64,000 nt of DNA, taken from positions 195,754 through 259,753 of the forward strand of contig NZ_JH992922.1 in NCBI RefSeq assembly GCF_000315425.1, in the 5' to 3' direction. A program made the position numbers and the translations under genes. Position 1 is the stretch's first letter. Every line of letters starts with the position of its first letter. The notes under the pieces are model-generated. The model searched no databases and was not told the origin of the DNA. It saw only the letters and a program-made list of their open reading frames with translations. Source of the DNA: Massilia timonae CCUG 45783 (lineage in GTDB: Bacteria; Pseudomonadota; Gammaproteobacteria; Burkholderiales; Burkholderiaceae_D). Shown here piece after piece: positions 43,962-53,807 of this stretch.

Positions 43962-44711
43962 TCAGACCTGGACCATGCCGCCGTCGACGAACAACTCGAT
44001 GCCGTTGATGTAGCTGGCGGCGTTCGAGGCCAGGAAGGTCACGGCCTTGCCGATTTCTTCCGGCTCGCCCAGGCGCCCCATCGGCACTTGCGCGGCCAGG
44101 TGGTCGAACAGGCCCTGGCGGCCGGCGTCGTCGACCAGCCCGCCCAGGCCCGGGGTGCGGATCGGACCGGGACTGATGACGTTCACGCGGATGCCGCGCT
44201 CCTTCAAGTCCATCGCCCACGAGCGGGCGAAGTTGCGCACCGCCGCCTTGCTGGCGCTGTAGACGCTGAAGCCCGCGGTGCCCTGCACCGAAGTCGTCGA
44301 CGCGGTCAGGACGATCGCGCCGCCGTCGACCAGCAGCGGCAGCGCCTTCTGCACGGTGAACAGCAGGCCGCGCACATTGGTCGCGAAGATGCGGTCGAAG
44401 TGCTCTTCGGTGATGGCGCCGAGCGGCATCATGTCGCCGCCGCCGGCATTGGCGAACAGGATGTCGAGACGCCCCGCGTCGCGCGCGATCTGCGCATACA
44501 CCTTGTCGAGGTCGGCCAGGCTCGACGCATCGGCGCGGATGCCGGTGGCGGCCGGGCCGATCGCCTCGACCGCGGCGTCCAGCTCGTTCTGGCGACGGCC
44601 GGTGACGTAGACGCGCGCGCCCTGGGCCGCGAATTCGCGCGCCGTCGCCAGCCCGATGCCCGTGGTGCCGCCGGTGACGAGGGCGATCTTGCCGTTCAGT
44701 TGGGTGTTCAT
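43962..44711 (-). CDS. short-chain dehydrogenase/reductase
   Basis: 249 residues from the ATG at 44711 (AAAGGA upstream). The NAD(P) motif TGGTTGIG is near 14, NAGG near 88, and the catalytic set Ser-Tyr-Lys lies in TASTTSVQG and YSASKAA near 138-156. The arginine pair in TGRRQNELD suggests NADP(H). The C-terminal SYINGIELFVDGGMVQV is typical. Substrate unknown. The divergent LysR gene probably controls it. Confidence 0.92.
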   Translation of the reverse strand: MNTQLNGKIALVTGGTTGIGLATAREFAAQGARVYVTGRRQNELDAAVEAIGPAATGIRADASSLADLDKVYAQIARDAGRLDILFANAGGGDMMPLGAITEEHFDRIFATNVRGLLFTVQKALPLLVDGGAIVLTASTTSVQGTAGFSVYSASKAAVRNFARSWAMDLKERGIRVNVISPGPIRTPGLGGLVDDAGRQGLFDHLAAQVPMGRLGEPEEIGKAVTFLASNAASYINGIELFVDGGMVQV

Positions 44712-44794
44712 GGTATGTCCTTTCAGTAGTCGGGGTCCGTTGTGTGCCTGTCGCGTCGCGAAGGCATGGATGAACTTTAACGACCGCTCGTTTA

Positions 44795-44823
44795 TTGATA
44801 AATCCTGAAAAGTGAAATACATT
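44795..44823 (+). promoter_or_regulatory. promoter candidate of the LysR-type regulator
   Basis: TTGATA (44795-44800) and TACATT (44818-44823) are separated by 17 bases, and an AT-rich block surrounds them. It lies between the divergent SDR and regulator genes where a LysR-type site would be expected. Confidence 0.45.
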
Positions 44824-44868
44824 ATTTACACACGTAGATAATGGGATCTCTTTTCGGGAAGGACACTC

Positions 44869-45774
44869 TTGGACCAGTTACTCGCCCTGCGCGCCTTCGG
44901 CCGCGTGGTGGAAGCCGGCAGCTTCACCCGCGCCGCCGATTCGCTGAACATGCCGAACGCCACCTTGAGCAAGCTGGTGCGCGAACTGGAAACGCACCTC
45001 GGTGTGCGGCTGCTGCAGCGGACCACGCGCCGCGTCACGGTCACGCCGGAGGGACGCGACTACTACGAGAAGACAGGGCGCATCCTGGCCGACCTGGAAG
45101 AGATCGACACCTCCTTCGATATCGCCCGCGGCAAGCCGCGTGGCCAGCTACGCATCGACATCGGCTCGTCGACGGCCAGTGACGTGCTGCTGCCGGCGCT
45201 GCCCGAGTTCCTGGCGCGCTATCCCGACATCCGCATCGAGCTCGGCGTCTCTGACCGGGCCGCGGACCTGATCGCCGACAACGTCGACTGCGTCATCCGC
45301 GGCGGCGCGCTGAACGACTCGTCCTTGGTGGCGCGCAGCATCGGCCGGGCCACGATGGTCACCTGCGCGGCGCCGTCCTACCTGAAGCAGTTCGGCACGC
45401 CGGCCTATCCGGACGAGCTGAAAAACGGCCATCGCCTGGTCAGCTATGTCCTGACCACGAATGGCCGCGCCCTGCCGTTCAGGTTCGCGCGCGGCGGCGA
45501 GAGCGTGGAAATCAAGGTGGAGCACCGGGTCGGCATCAATGAAAGCAATGCGTACCTGGCCGCCGCCGTGGCCGGACTGGGCATCGTCCAGACCTTCAGC
45601 TATTGCGCCGGCAAGCACCTGCGGGATGGATCGCTGGTCGAGATCCTGGCCGACTGGCGCCCGGCCGGCTTTCCGTTCCATGTGGTGTACCCGCAGAGCC
45701 GCCACCTGACGCAGCGCCTGCGCGTGTTCATCGACTGGCTGACGGAGCGCTTCCCGCAGCGTGTCAGTGGATGA
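44869..45774 (+). CDS. LysR family transcriptional regulator
   Basis: A 301-residue protein from a TTG start preceded by GGAAGGA. The N-terminal winged helix-turn-helix is LRAFGRVVEAGSFTRAADSLNMPNATLSKLVRELE, and RLLQRTTRRVTVTPEGRDYYE follows; the C-terminal effector domain resembles those of the CrgA/DmlR-type subgroup. It is divergent from the SDR gene with 157 bases between, the usual arrangement for auto- and target control. Confidence 0.93.
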   Translation: MDQLLALRAFGRVVEAGSFTRAADSLNMPNATLSKLVRELETHLGVRLLQRTTRRVTVTPEGRDYYEKTGRILADLEEIDTSFDIARGKPRGQLRIDIGSSTASDVLLPALPEFLARYPDIRIELGVSDRAADLIADNVDCVIRGGALNDSSLVARSIGRATMVTCAAPSYLKQFGTPAYPDELKNGHRLVSYVLTTNGRALPFRFARGGESVEIKVEHRVGINESNAYLAAAVAGLGIVQTFSYCAGKHLRDGSLVEILADWRPAGFPFHVVYPQSRHLTQRLRVFIDWLTERFPQRVSG

Positions 45775-45819
45775 GCGTCCGCGGTTGCCCATGGTGATGC
45801 CCTGCGGTACGCTTGCCGC

Positions 45820-46362
45820 ATGCACATCAGTGAACAACCCACCCACACGCTCGAGCTACGCGTGCGCGAACTGCAGCAGCTGTTCAATTCGCTCGATCCG
45901 GCGCCATTCCTGAACAAGGACCTCGACCACGCCTGCGAGGCCTACATCGAGAACTGGGCGCTGTCGCTGCCGCCGGCCAGCCTCCTGCACCTGAACATCC
46001 ACGTCGAGCAGTTGCCGCCAGTGGGACAGGCTGGCGACATGGTCGCGGACGCGATCCATAACTACTACGGCTACAAGGTGGAACTGGTGCGCGGCGAGCT
46101 GAAGCAACTGCTGCGCCAGGGCCGCATCAGCCTGGCGATCGGGGTGGCCTTCGTCGTCAGCTGCCTGTTGCTGGCGGCAGCCATCGAGACGTTTTCCAGC
46201 GGTCACTTCGCCAGGATCGCGCGCGAGAGCCTGACCATCATCGGCTGGGTGGCGATGTGGCGGCCGGCCCAGATCTTCCTGTACGACTGGTGGCCGCTGA
46301 CGGGGCGCATCAAGGTGTTCGAAAACCTGCGCTTCGCGCGCGTCAGCGTGGTGCAGGACTAG
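45820..46362 (+). CDS. membrane protein of unknown function
   Basis: A 180-residue protein. The N-terminal soluble part starts with HTLELRVRELQQLFNSLDPAPF, followed by two membrane segments (about 104-126 and 138-158) and a conserved-looking tail FLYDWWPLTGRIKVFENL. It may be tethered with both ends inside. It overlaps the convergent helicase gene by 20 bases. I recognise the type as a recurrent hypothetical protein, without assigned function. Confidence 0.72.
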   Translation: MHISEQPTHTLELRVRELQQLFNSLDPAPFLNKDLDHACEAYIENWALSLPPASLLHLNIHVEQLPPVGQAGDMVADAIHNYYGYKVELVRGELKQLLRQGRISLAIGVAFVVSCLLLAAAIETFSSGHFARIARESLTIIGWVAMWRPAQIFLYDWWPLTGRIKVFENLRFARVSVVQD

Positions 46363-49300
46363 CATCCAGGGAAAAGATGGCGCGCAAGTCGTCCGCCTGC
46401 AGACCCGGCGCCAGTTCGGTCTCTTCCTCATTGCTCAGCACCGCATCGGCCAGCTCACCCTTGCGCCACTGCAGCTCCTGGATTTTTTCTTCCAGCGTGC
46501 CGCGCGCGATCAGCTTGTAGACGAAGACCGGCTGCTGCTGGCCGATGCGCCAGGCGCGGTCGGTGGCCTGGTTCTCGGTGGCCGGGTTCCACCAGGGGTC
46601 GTAATGGATGACGGTGTCGGCCGCCGTCAGGTTGAGCCCTACCCCGCCGGCCTTCAGGCTGATCAGGAACACCCCTACCTGCCCCTGCTGGAAGGCGGCG
46701 ACCGGCGCGGCGCGGTCGAGCGTGCTGCCGGTAAGCTCGACGAAGTCGGTGCCGCGCTCGCGCAATGCGGCGCCGACCAGCGCCAGCATGCTGGTGAACT
46801 GCGAGAACACCAGCACCTTGCGGCCTTCACTGGTCAAGGTGTCGAGCAACTCCATCAGCGTATCGAGCTTGGCCGAGCCGGTCACGCTCATTGGTTCGAT
46901 CAGGCGTGGATCGCAGCATACCTGGCGCAGCTTGAGCAGGGCCTCGAGGATCACGATGTGGCTGCGCGCCAGTCCCTTGCGGTCGATCTCGGCCCGCACC
47001 TTGCGGTCCATCGCCACCCGCACCGTCTCGTACAGGTCGCGCTGCGCGCTGCCCAGCTCGACCGGCAGCACGATTTCGGTCTTGGGCGGCAGCTCGGTGG
47101 CCACCTTGTCCTTGGTCCGGCGCAGCATGAAGGGTTTCACGCGCCGCGCCAGGAAATCCTTGCGCTGCACGTCGCCGCCCTGCTCGATCGGCCTGCGGTA
47201 ATCGGCCTTGAACGATCGCTCGTCGCCCAGCAGGCCCGGCATCAGGAAGTTGAACTGCGACCACAGTTCGCCCAGGTGGTTCTGCACCGGCGTGCCGGTC
47301 AGGCACAGGCGATGGCGCGCGTCGAGCAGGCGTGCGGCCTGGGCCGCCTTGGTGCGGCTGTTCTTGATGTACTGCGCCTCATCCAGGATCAAGAGGTGGT
47401 AGCGGTGCCGGCGCAGCGCGTCTTCGTCGCGGCCCAGCAGGGCATAGGTGGTCAGCACCAGGTCGTGCTCGCCGATGGCGTCGAACTGCGCGGCGCGCTC
47501 CTTGCCGTGCAGGAGCAGCACCCGCAGGCCGGGCGCGAAGCGCGCCGCCTCGGCCTGCCAGTTCGGCATCAGGCTGGTCGGCGCCACGACCAGGGCCGGC
47601 GCATCGAGGCGCCCGGCCTCTTTCTCGAGCAGGATGTGGGCCAGGGTCTGGACGGTTTTTCCCAGCCCCATGTCGTCGGCCAGGATGCCGCCGAAGCCGT
47701 ATTCGCGCAGGAACTGCAGCCAGGCCAGGCCGCCCAGCTGGTAGGGCCGCAAGGACGCCTGCAAGCCCGCGGGCGGCGCGACCGCCTGGATGCCGCCGAA
47801 ACTGTCGAGCTTGCGGCCCAGCTCGCGCAGGCGCTCGCCACCGATCCAGCGCAGCCGCGCGGCGCGCTCCAGTTCGGCCAGGCGCGCGGCATCCATGGCC
47901 GGCAGGCGCACTCCATTGCCCAGGCGCTCGCCGAAGTACAGCTCGCCCAAGGTGGTCAGGATCGGTTTGACGCGACCCCACGGCAGGGCGACGCGCTCGA
48001 AGGTGTCCAGCTCGACCAGCAGGTGTTCCTCGTCGCCGCGCGCGGCCAGCGCCGCCGGGGTGAAGTCGCGCGGCGCGGCGCGCACCATCTGCACCAGCAG
48101 GGGCAACACGGCATGGCGCTCGCCGCCGACGACGATGCCCAGCTCGAGCGAGAACCAGCCATTGCCGCCCTCGCCTTCTTCGTCGAGCTCCGCATACCAG
48201 TCGTCGACTTCGGCCAGGTCGTAGCGGTAGTTGCCATCGAAATCGATCTCCCATCCGGCCGCACGCAGGCGTGGGATATCACGACGTGCGAAAGCGACCC
48301 AGGCCGCTTCGTCGTCCAGTTGCAGCGCATCGGGCAACTCGCCCAGCGGGGAACCGGCTGGCGGCGCGCGGAAACCGAGATCGGCCAGCACGGCGGCGGC
48401 CGCCGCTTCGGCGGCGAGATCGCGCTCGATGAGCTGGACGACGCCATCCTCCACCGTGCGCAGGACCGGCTCGTCCACACCGTCCGTGCTGCAGCCGTCG
48501 TACTCGAAATAAGGAATCGCGTAGTCATGCCAGATCAGGTCCCGGCCCGGGTCGGTATATCCGCTGTCGAGGAGCAGGCAGGGGATGGGGACGATGTCGC
48601 TGCGGCGCCGCGTCTCGATTGCCTGTGGCAGCGGCACCAAACGGTCCAGGCCGAGATCGGCAAGGCGCAAGGCCATGCCGGCGCGCTGCTCGGGGTGCAG
48701 CGCGGGCGCCTCGGCCGCCACGCTCACCAGCAAGGCCGGAGGAAATTGCGCGAGCGACGGCGGCAAGGCCAGCTCGCCGAGCATGTCATCCTCGAGGTAG
48801 TACGGCGGGTCGGTCGGCAGCACCGCATCTGGCGCGCCGGCATCGTCGAACTGCCAGCCCAATGTCACGGCATCGCCGAATTGTTCGGCGGATCGCCAGC
48901 ACAGGCTCGCCTGGCGCCGCGGCCCGGGCCGCATGAGATAGACCCTCCCCCGCCGCATGTCGTCGTCCGACCAGCCAAACAGCAGCCTTCCCGCGCTACA
49001 CAAGCGCCCAAGCAACTGCGCGCCGATCGGCCCCGATGGCGCGGCGCCGCTGGCGACCACCCGACCTGCCTTCAACGCCACGAACAGCCGCAGGAATTCC
49101 TCTTCGCCAGGCAATGCCGGGGAGCCGATCATTGCATGAATATCGTTGATCGGGAGGGTGGTGGAAATATCGCCGTTCTTGCGCCGGCGCGCGAGGCGCA
49201 CGTGCAGACGCGGCGCGCCCGTGGCCGGGTCGGGCGCCAGCACCCAGGCCAGGTCCGATTCGGAGGCGCCGCCGGAAGATGCGTCCACGGCGGCCGGCAA

Positions 49301-49642
49301 GCTCGCCAGCTGCTGCAGCCAGCGCTCGGTCAGCGCGGCTACCGCTTGCGGCGACCTGGCAGCCGCCACCGCATCCAGGTCCGTCAGCAGCACGGCAACC
49401 ACATGCTTGCAGTTATAGCTCATGGGACAGCTGCAACTGCCCTGGAAGCCGATGCCGCCCCGCTCGGCGCGGAAGCGGATGGTCTGGCGATACAGTTCGC
49501 CGCCGCTGCCGCCGACTTCGCCGACGAGCCGGTCGCCGTCGCGGCGCGCCATCCGCACCTTGCCCTTGCGCGCGACATCTTCCCCGCGCTGCAGGGTGCC
49601 GGTGTCGAAGTTGCGCGTCAGGTCGGCGTGATCGTAGTACAT
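46343..49642 (-). CDS. SWIM zinc-finger SNF2-family helicase
   Basis: 1099 residues. The SWIM finger is at the N terminus (Cys70, Cys72, Cys78, His80 in SCSCPMSYNCKH). After a long non-catalytic region, the ATPase begins near 650: LADDMGLGKTVQT is the Walker A region, LDEAQYIKNSRT the DEAH-type box, LTGTPVQNHLGELWS motif III, VFSQFTSMLALVG motif IV, and DRAWRIGQQQPVFVYKLI motif VI. It is a bacterial chromatin-remodeller-like translocase, probably involved in DNA repair or transcription recycling. No nuclease or methyltransferase neighbour suggests a defence context. Confidence 0.92.
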   Translation of the reverse strand: MYYDHADLTRNFDTGTLQRGEDVARKGKVRMARRDGDRLVGEVGGSGGELYRQTIRFRAERGGIGFQGSCSCPMSYNCKHVVAVLLTDLDAVAAARSPQAVAALTERWLQQLASLPAAVDASSGGASESDLAWVLAPDPATGAPRLHVRLARRRKNGDISTTLPINDIHAMIGSPALPGEEEFLRLFVALKAGRVVASGAAPSGPIGAQLLGRLCSAGRLLFGWSDDDMRRGRVYLMRPGPRRQASLCWRSAEQFGDAVTLGWQFDDAGAPDAVLPTDPPYYLEDDMLGELALPPSLAQFPPALLVSVAAEAPALHPEQRAGMALRLADLGLDRLVPLPQAIETRRRSDIVPIPCLLLDSGYTDPGRDLIWHDYAIPYFEYDGCSTDGVDEPVLRTVEDGVVQLIERDLAAEAAAAAVLADLGFRAPPAGSPLGELPDALQLDDEAAWVAFARRDIPRLRAAGWEIDFDGNYRYDLAEVDDWYAELDEEGEGGNGWFSLELGIVVGGERHAVLPLLVQMVRAAPRDFTPAALAARGDEEHLLVELDTFERVALPWGRVKPILTTLGELYFGERLGNGVRLPAMDAARLAELERAARLRWIGGERLRELGRKLDSFGGIQAVAPPAGLQASLRPYQLGGLAWLQFLREYGFGGILADDMGLGKTVQTLAHILLEKEAGRLDAPALVVAPTSLMPNWQAEAARFAPGLRVLLLHGKERAAQFDAIGEHDLVLTTYALLGRDEDALRRHRYHLLILDEAQYIKNSRTKAAQAARLLDARHRLCLTGTPVQNHLGELWSQFNFLMPGLLGDERSFKADYRRPIEQGGDVQRKDFLARRVKPFMLRRTKDKVATELPPKTEIVLPVELGSAQRDLYETVRVAMDRKVRAEIDRKGLARSHIVILEALLKLRQVCCDPRLIEPMSVTGSAKLDTLMELLDTLTSEGRKVLVFSQFTSMLALVGAALRERGTDFVELTGSTLDRAAPVAAFQQGQVGVFLISLKAGGVGLNLTAADTVIHYDPWWNPATENQATDRAWRIGQQQPVFVYKLIARGTLEEKIQELQWRKGELADAVLSNEEETELAPGLQADDLRAIFSLDASPAPR

Positions 49643-49700
49643 GGGCGGCGTGGCGTGGCGGTCAAACCGCCATTATCGCCCACGCCTGCCGCATGGGGAC

Positions 49701-50129
49701 TCAGTTGCTCACGACCTTGATCTGCTCGACGTCCAGCTTTGCTTCGCCGAACATCTCCTTGTCGAACTCGCCGGTCAGCTCGACCAGGGTGTTGTGGTCG
49801 ACCGTCACGCCCTGCGGGAAGCGGTCGGCGTCGATCTCGACGGTGATCTTGCCGCTGGCGTCGGTGAACTCATAGTCCTCGTCGCCCTTGTGGCTGGTCA
49901 GCTTGCCTTTCAGGCGCGCGTACTGGTCGTCCTTGCCCTTGGCCAGCAAGTCTTTCGCCGTCATCAGCGGGGCGCCGGACGGGCCGGTATAGCCCGATGG
50001 CGCCGGCTTGGCGGCCGGTGCGGCGACTGCCGCGGGAGCGGCGGCAGGCGCCGCGCCATTCTGGGCGACGGCGACGGCCGAACCGGCGAACAATGCGGCG
50101 ATGCAAGAGAATTGGAAGAAGCGTTTCAT
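49701..50129 (-). CDS. periplasmic BOF-fold stress protein (YgiW/YdeI type)
   Basis: 142 residues from the ATG at 50129 (AAAGGA upstream). Signal peptide of about 22 residues, then an Ala/Pro-rich linker and the OB-like domain with MTAKDLLAKGKDDQYARLKGKL and ITVEIDADRFPQGV. Relatives include hydrogen-peroxide-inducible and cation-stress proteins. Located in the periplasm. Confidence 0.85.
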   Translation of the reverse strand: MKRFFQFSCIAALFAGSAVAVAQNGAAPAAAPAAVAAPAAKPAPSGYTGPSGAPLMTAKDLLAKGKDDQYARLKGKLTSHKGDEDYEFTDASGKITVEIDADRFPQGVTVDHNTLVELTGEFDKEMFGEAKLDVEQIKVVSN

Positions 50130-50214
50130 GGTCGGTCCTTTGTCTGGTCTGTTGGGTTCGCCTGCGTCCTGGGCAGGCACAGGCGCATTACAACGGCCGG
50201 ACATTAAACCGATC

Positions 50215-51381
50215 TTAAGAGGCCTGGAGACGCTGGCGTTTGCCATTGAGCAGCACCCCGATGAAGGTGTTACGCACGAACAGGTGATAGGTCAGCAGGC
50301 AGGCGACTGTCGTGACGATGAGGTTCAGCGTCATCTTGGCGAGGGCGCCCAGCGGCAAGCTGTATACCATGGCGCCGAAGCCGATCGTTCCCAGCATGTG
50401 CATCAGAAATACCCAGTACGAACTCTCGGACACATAACGCAGCAAGCGGTTCTGGTTCGACACATAGCGCAAGAACAGGCCGATCAGCGCGAAGCTCCAC
50501 AGCCAACTGGCCAGGTTGTAGAAAAAGGCGATCCACATCTCGACGTTGGGCACAGTCCCGGGCCTGGTGACGAAGGCGATAAACAGGCCGAGTACGCCTG
50601 TGAATACGACACCGCCGGCAATCGCGTTGCGCCAGCCACTGCCTATGAGCCGTGGGAACAGCGCATCCTGGTGCCGATGTGCGAGCAATCCGAACACGAA
50701 GAACAGGCCGTTGTGCACGACCTCGGCCGCTTGCGGGATGAAAGAGCCGCTGGAAGCGAGCATGCCGGCCCGGTAGCCTGCGCCGACGGCTGCCAGCGGA
50801 ACCGTAAGCACCAGGGCGCCCCACCAATGCGTGGTCAGCGCTGTGAAGACACGGTCGACCAGGCCTTGCAGTCCGGCGGGCGCCTTGGCCCACAGCGGCG
50901 CCAGCGCCGCGGTCAGCACGCAGAACCAGATCAGATAATAGATGAACCACATATGCATCGTGTTGAACGGTGTCGCGCCGGCGCTCTTGTTCGCCAGCAG
51001 CCGCAGATCGATGCCGACCGTCCCGCGCGCCATGATGTGCAAGTAGACGAGCATCAGGACGGTGGTGCAGATGATCAGGATCGGCCAGAAGATCGCGAAC
51101 GGCAGCAGCAGCCGCCGCATGCGGTGCCTGAGCATGCCCAGCGCCCCACGGCGCGCGACAAGGAATGCGACGAAGAAGCCGGCCAGGATGAAGAACACTG
51201 GCATCCGAAAGGCGTGGATGAACATCAGGACGAAGTCGGCCAGCGGTGTTGTCTGCGAATCGCGCCATGGCAGGGGCGATTGACCGGTCGTATGGTTGAG
51301 GGCGACGTGGAGAACGATGCCAAGCCACATCATGATTGCGCGAAGATTGTCGAACGCGTGCAGCCGGCCAGGTTGGTCCAT
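50215..51381 (-). CDS. membrane acyltransferase 3 family protein (OpgC-like)
   Basis: A 388-residue integral membrane protein with about ten helices. RLHAFDNLRAIMMWLGIVLHVALNH gives the family's catalytic-region His near 25, and IHAFRMPVFFILAGFF near 70 is the R/H-x-P-FF motif. It resembles OpgC/MdoC-type succinyl or acetyl transferases that modify periplasmic glucans or cell-surface glycans. No opgGH genes are adjacent in the window. Confidence 0.85.
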   Translation of the reverse strand: MDQPGRLHAFDNLRAIMMWLGIVLHVALNHTTGQSPLPWRDSQTTPLADFVLMFIHAFRMPVFFILAGFFVAFLVARRGALGMLRHRMRRLLLPFAIFWPILIICTTVLMLVYLHIMARGTVGIDLRLLANKSAGATPFNTMHMWFIYYLIWFCVLTAALAPLWAKAPAGLQGLVDRVFTALTTHWWGALVLTVPLAAVGAGYRAGMLASSGSFIPQAAEVVHNGLFFVFGLLAHRHQDALFPRLIGSGWRNAIAGGVVFTGVLGLFIAFVTRPGTVPNVEMWIAFFYNLASWLWSFALIGLFLRYVSNQNRLLRYVSESSYWVFLMHMLGTIGFGAMVYSLPLGALAKMTLNLIVTTVACLLTYHLFVRNTFIGVLLNGKRQRLQAS

Positions 51382-51406
51382 GGTCGCTTTCAGTGGTTTT
51401 CCCTGC

Positions 51407-51616
51407 TCAGGATGCGTCGTCCTGGCGCTCCTCTTTACGCATCAATAATCCGATGCGTTTCTTCTTCTTTTTCACGACGACAGCCTGCTCCTGCGCCGGC
51501 TTGGTGGCCGGCGGCGGGGCGACCGGCAATGGAAAGCCCAGGAAAGCCATGACGAAAAAGATCGGCAGAAGAACGTAAAACAGGGGCCGCTTCCAGTTCA
51601 GTTTCTGTTTTAGCAT
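51407..51616 (-). CDS. small proline/lysine-rich anchored protein
   Basis: A 69-residue frame starting MLKQKLNWKRPLFYVLLPIFF. One membrane helix (about 10-27) is followed by a proline-rich stretch (PLPVAPPPATKP) and a basic block of five lysines and an arginine. The protein ends acidic. A weak GGGG lies before the ATG. It is likely real because of compact position and residue pattern; family unknown. Confidence 0.5.
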   Translation of the reverse strand: MLKQKLNWKRPLFYVLLPIFFVMAFLGFPLPVAPPPATKPAQEQAVVVKKKKKRIGLLMRKEERQDDAS

Positions 51617-51678
51617 GCCCCGCACATAATGCCGAGTTGGCTTAATACAAGTACCAACATTTACCCAAGGTGGATAAT

Positions 51679-53043
51679 CTAGAGAGAGGGCAGGTCCAGC
51701 GTCACGCCCAGGCCGCGGCCATCGATCCCGGGCCCGAACGCCAGCACGATGCCGTGCAGGTCGGCGATGCGCTTGACGATCGACAGTCCGAGCCCGCTGC
51801 CCTGCCGCCCCTGCCCCAGCACGCGGAAGAAACGCTCGGTCAGGCGCTGGCGGCTGTCGGCATCGACGCCGGGGCCGTCGTCGCGCACCACGATGCGCGC
51901 GTGGCCGGCGTGGGGCACGGCCGCGATCTCGATCCGGCTGTCGTCCGGGCAGTAGCGCAACGCGTTGTCGACCAGGTTGCGCAGCACGATCTCGAGCATC
52001 TGCGGATCGGCCTGCACCTCGTGCACCTCGCAGCGCAGGGCCAGCACGATGCCGCGCGCGGCCGCCTCCTGCGCATGCATGGCGGCCACGCGCTCGAACA
52101 ACGGCGCCAGCAGGACCGGCTGGCGCACCAGCTGCTCGCGCGCCAGCGGATCCAGGCGCGCCAGCGTCAAGAGGCTGTCGACCAGCGCCGTCAGGCGCGC
52201 GATGTCCTGGCGCAGCTTCTGGAACGGCGCGGCCAGCTCGGGATGCTGACGCTGCAGCAGCTGCACGTGCATATGCAGGCCGGCCAGTGGCGTGCGCAGC
52301 TCGTGGGCGGCGTCGGCGGTGAAGCGGCGCTCGGCCTGCAGGGCCGCGTCCAGCCGTCCCAGCACGCCGTTGAGCGCCTGCACGATCGGCAGCACCTCGC
52401 GCGCCTGGCCCGCGGTCGGCACCTGGGCCAGGTCGTCGGGCGTCTTGGCCGCGATGCTGGCGGCGGTGCGGCGCAAGGGTTTGAGGACGCGGCCGGTCAG
52501 GATCCAGCACACCAGCGCCAGCAGCAGCAGGAAACCCAACACCGGCAGCCACAGCGAATCGGCCAGTTCTTCCAGGATGTCGTACCGTTTATCCACCTGC
52601 TGGCCGACCTGCACCTCGAAGTTGCGGGCCTCGTCGCGCACCACGAACACGCGCCAGCGCTCGCCATTGGCCAGCGCCTCGGCGAAGCCGTTGTCATCGT
52701 CGAAATTGGACACGAAGGGGCGCAACGGCGCATCGCCGGTGCGCTGGATCACGCGAGCGTCGACCACGATCTGGTACTGCATGTCGACCTTGCGGCCGTG
52801 CGCGCCGCCCGCTCCCGCCTGCGGCAGCAGGCCGCGTTCGTTCCAGTCGGTGGTGGCGGCCATGATCATGTAGCCCGACTCTTCCAGCGCGTCGTCGAAC
52901 ACCTCGTTGGTTTCCTGCCAGGCGATCACGGTGACGATGCCCAGGCTCGCCAGCCACAGCACGGTGCTGGCGGCGACGATGACGGCCAGCAGGCGCCGCC
53001 GCAGCGACCACGGCGCATCCTTGTCGCTTGCCTTATTCGCCAT
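51679..53043 (-). CDS. sensor histidine kinase
   Basis: A 454-residue inner-membrane kinase. Two helices (19-41 and 165-184) flank a periplasmic domain of about 120 residues, then HAMP, the phospho-accepting His247 in DAAHELRTPLAGL, and the ATP-binding HATPase domain with LRNLVDNALRY (N box), DDGPGVDAD (G1) and GSGLGLSIVKRIA (G2). It resembles QseC/TctE-type kinases. It overlaps the regulator gene by about 11 bases. The signal is unknown. Confidence 0.92.
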   Translation of the reverse strand: MANKASDKDAPWSLRRRLLAVIVAASTVLWLASLGIVTVIAWQETNEVFDDALEESGYMIMAATTDWNERGLLPQAGAGGAHGRKVDMQYQIVVDARVIQRTGDAPLRPFVSNFDDDNGFAEALANGERWRVFVVRDEARNFEVQVGQQVDKRYDILEELADSLWLPVLGFLLLLALVCWILTGRVLKPLRRTAASIAAKTPDDLAQVPTAGQAREVLPIVQALNGVLGRLDAALQAERRFTADAAHELRTPLAGLHMHVQLLQRQHPELAAPFQKLRQDIARLTALVDSLLTLARLDPLAREQLVRQPVLLAPLFERVAAMHAQEAAARGIVLALRCEVHEVQADPQMLEIVLRNLVDNALRYCPDDSRIEIAAVPHAGHARIVVRDDGPGVDADSRQRLTERFFRVLGQGRQGSGLGLSIVKRIADLHGIVLAFGPGIDGRGLGVTLDLPSL

Positions 53044-53698
53044 CGTTCTTCAACCGGTAACCCAGGCCGCGCACCGTCACGATGCTGTCGCCCCCAAACT
53101 TCTTGCGCAGGTTGTGGATGTACACCTCGATCGCATTGCTTTCCACCTCGTCGCCCCAGCCGTACAGGGTTTCCTCGATCTGGGCGCGGGTGACGATGGA
53201 GTTCTTCCTCAGCAGCAGCACGTACAGCACATTGTATTCGCGCGCGGTCAGCGCGACCGGCTGGCCGCCCAGGGTGGCCTGCTTGGTGTCGAGGTTGAGG
53301 GCGATGCCGGCGTGGCGCAATTCGTTCGCGGCCTGGTTGGCGCCGCGCCGCACGGCGGCCCGGATACGGGCCGACATCTCTTCGAGCTCGAACGGCTTGA
53401 CCAGGTAGTCGTCGGCGCCCAGGTCCAGCCCCTCGACCCGGTCGGCCAGTGCATTGAAGGCGGTGATCAGGATCACCGGCACGCCGTTGCCGGCCTTGCG
53501 CAGCCGCGCCAGCAGGTCGTCGCCGGACAAAGCGGGCAGGCCGCGGTCGAGCAGCACGCAGTCGTAATGGTGGGTCTTGAGGGCGGTGTCGGCCGAGTCG
53601 CCGCGCTGGACCCAGTCCACCGCGTGCTGGTCCAGGCGCAGCCAAGCCTGGATGGTTTCGCCAAGAGAGGTATCGTCTTCGACCAACAGGATGCGCAT
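53033..53698 (-). CDS. OmpR/PhoB-type response regulator
   Basis: 221 residues from the ATG at 53698. The receiver domain has Asp8-Asp9, phospho-acceptor Asp51 in DCVLLDRGLP, Thr/Ser region ITAFNA and Lys in LVKPFE; the C-terminal winged helix has LTAREYNVLYVLL and VYIHNLRKKFGG. It pairs with the downstream kinase gene. It is the first gene of the pair on the minus strand. Confidence 0.93.
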   Translation of the reverse strand: MRILLVEDDTSLGETIQAWLRLDQHAVDWVQRGDSADTALKTHHYDCVLLDRGLPALSGDDLLARLRKAGNGVPVILITAFNALADRVEGLDLGADDYLVKPFELEEMSARIRAAVRRGANQAANELRHAGIALNLDTKQATLGGQPVALTAREYNVLYVLLLRKNSIVTRAQIEETLYGWGDEVESNAIEVYIHNLRKKFGGDSIVTVRGLGYRLKNDGE

Positions 53699-53807
53699 GC
53701 GAGGTTCCGGCAACTGGGGAACGCCAGTATGGCGCAGGTCGGGAAAAAAGTCCGACCCGCCGCCGAGCATGCCGCGCGAAGGTGAAGCGAATCTTAAGCG
53801 CAGTCCA

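Noticed and set aside
46604..49720. Long open frame of 1038 codons opposite the SNF2 helicase gene
   Set aside because: Shadow frame of the antisense strand with no motif. The helicase has a complete set of motifs.
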